DNA from: an uncultured Clostridium sp. | Lineage (GTDB): Bacteria; Bacillota; Clostridia; TANB77; CAG-508 | Direction of reading: 5' to 3' | Assembly (NCBI GenBank): GCA_946497905.1 | Contig: CAMMMI010000017.1 | Span: forward strand, 1-22,742 | Length of the DNA stretch: 22,742 nt | Part shown: one piece after another, positions 21,606-22,742 of the stretch | Layout: each line of letters begins with the position of its first letter | How positions within the stretch are numbered: position 1 is the stretch's first letter | Notes under the pieces: generated by a model | The model's input: the letters and a program-made list of their open reading frames with translations, nothing else | The model's database searches: none | Told to the model about the DNA's origin: nothing | Program-made: the position numbers and the translations under genes

Positions 21606-22742
21606 ATGAATAATTCACCAATTGAAAATGAATTTATCGGCTGGTGTCATCGAGTACATCCAGATATAAATCCATATATTTTTATACAAAGATATAATAG
21701 ATATTATGAGGAATATTTGCCTTTAATAGATGAGAATATGGTTCAATTGCATCAGCATATATCTTCAGAAAAACCAAATATTGAATGTTCTTTTAAAGGT
21801 AGAATCAAATCAAAAAGAAGTTTTTTTATAAAAACTTTTAAAACCATAGCTGAAAATATTGTAAAAATCTTTCCTGATGAATTACCTGAAAATGAGGATG
21901 AAAAACAAAAAATTCTATTAGAACAAGATAGTTCTATTGATAAGTATTTTAAATTTCTAGCTTCTGATAATCCTCAAAAATTTGATAAGATTAAAAATAT
22001 AATTAAAACAATGACATCATTAGGAACAGTTGATAGCTTTAGGTTTGTTTTTAATAAATTGTCTCCAGATGAAAAAAATAAATTAGTAAATAGACTTGGT
22101 AGAACAGAAGATACTTTTGCTTATCGTCCAATTGTAAATAGTGTTGACTTTACTATACAGTCAATTAATCAAAACAGTAATCATGAATTTGAAATTATAG
22201 ATTCTAATGGCAATGTTATACCTATTCATACTTCTGTAACCTTTTCTCCTGATGAGATTATAGAAAAAGATAATGGTTCAAAATATATAATTGTTGATGG
22301 TAAAGATCAAAAACTTAATGAACGTAACTTATTATACCCATATAACACATCTTCATCTCAAAGGGATTTAGGAAATGCTTTAAGAAATAGTCCTGACGGT
22401 AAATTAACTATGCTACAAGACTCTATTGTAATTGATGATAAGGAACATTTTGATATATGTTCAATTAGTGTACATCCTGTTAGTGATCAAATACTAATAA
22501 CTAATCAGTATGGTGAATCCAAAAATCTTTCTCTACTTTTAAATAATCATAAATTAAGTTTGAGAAAAACTGATGAAGAATACACAATTCCAGCTATATA
22601 TGATATATATGATATAATAAAAAAATATTATAGCGAAAATGATATTAAAAAAATAGAATCTCGTTTTAAGGATTATATAAAGAACCCTAAAGATTCTGGT
22701 TATATGTCTATTCATGATTCCTCTTTTAATGAAATTTATGGA
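21606..22742 (+). CDS. Divergent RelA/SpoT-like protein (partial, runs off the window)
   Basis: The first 379 residues of a gene cut by the window edge. GGAGGT lies 6 bases before the ATG, and a good promoter precedes it. Two features point to the (p)ppGpp synthetase fold: FKGRIKSKRSFF near 63-74, like the G-R-x-K-x-x-x-S start of RelA/SpoT synthetase domains, and RFKDYIKNPKDSGYMSIH at 353-370, a close match to R-x-K-D-Y-I-x-x-P-K-x-x-G-Y-x-S-x-H. DSFRFVFN (143-150) may be the middle Asp motif. There are about 200 residues between it and RFKDYI, where ordinary synthetases have about 50, and that stretch includes beta-rich sequence of no known type. No HD hydrolase domain precedes. It could be an inserted synthetase, a toxic alarmone synthetase relative or a dead homolog; the final Glu motif would lie beyond the window. 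Confidence 0.55.
   Translation, partial: MNNSPIENEFIGWCHRVHPDINPYIFIQRYNRYYEEYLPLIDENMVQLHQHISSEKPNIECSFKGRIKSKRSFFIKTFKTIAENIVKIFPDELPENEDEKQKILLEQDSSIDKYFKFLASDNPQKFDKIKNIIKTMTSLGTVDSFRFVFNKLSPDEKNKLVNRLGRTEDTFAYRPIVNSVDFTIQSINQNSNHEFEIIDSNGNVIPIHTSVTFSPDEIIEKDNGSKYIIVDGKDQKLNERNLLYPYNTSSSQRDLGNALRNSPDGKLTMLQDSIVIDDKEHFDICSISVHPVSDQILITNQYGESKNLSLLLNNHKLSLRKTDEEYTIPAIYDIYDIIKKYYSENDIKKIESRFKDYIKNPKDSGYMSIHDSSFNEIYG

Overview
The window is very AT-rich, with strong AGGAGG-type ribosome binding sites and short intergenic gaps. It carries an apparently intact sporulation sigma factor (SigK), Firmicutes-style FtsEX with PcsB/CwlO-like murein hydrolases, a clostridial type of prepilin leader and a probable 6S RNA. 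This points to a low-GC, endospore-forming member of the Clostridia, possibly an uncultured gut lineage. The species cannot be told from the sequence. Most genes are on the minus strand. The exceptions are a PepV-like dipeptidase, a frameshifted DUF368 gene and a RelA/SpoT-like gene that runs off the right edge.

Left part (1-1784): a KilA-N domain DNA-binding protein with its own promoter, terminator and several dyads, then a separate transcription unit for a 42-codon remnant of a prepilin-like protein, then a 74-bp near-palindrome with perfect 32-bp arms. A 28-bp near-palindrome occurs twice, once upstream of the KilA-N promoter and once inside the KilA-N coding sequence. This is the most suggestive regulatory or self-recognition signal in the window.

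Core envelope part (1785-9762, minus): reading in the direction of transcription, ftsE, ftsX, three tandem coiled-coil M23 peptidases, a CtpA/CtpB-type S41 protease, pgsA and greA. FtsEX is the membrane switch for PcsB/CwlO-type hydrolases, so the first five genes form a septal or side-wall peptidoglycan hydrolysis module. Two of the three hydrolases share a stretch of 52 identical residues in the region that probably meets FtsX, while their catalytic ends differ.

Middle part (9914-13427): a transketolase split into two genes (N-terminal half, then C-terminal half). It is divergent from a PepV-like M20 dipeptidase, and a REP-like palindrome sits between the two divergent promoters.

Right part (13470-22742): a prepilin-leader protein carrying 23-residue BspA-like repeats, a large polytopic membrane protein, a probable 6S RNA, a TrhA/hemolysin III protein, sigK with a pro-sequence, a DUF368 (polyprenyl-phosphate translocase family) gene broken by one extra base, a U32 peptidase-family tRNA hydroxylation protein, and finally the start of a divergent RelA/SpoT-like protein with an unusually long interval between its synthetase motifs. 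The KilA-N dyad pair and the RelA/SpoT-like gene are the best candidates for something undescribed.
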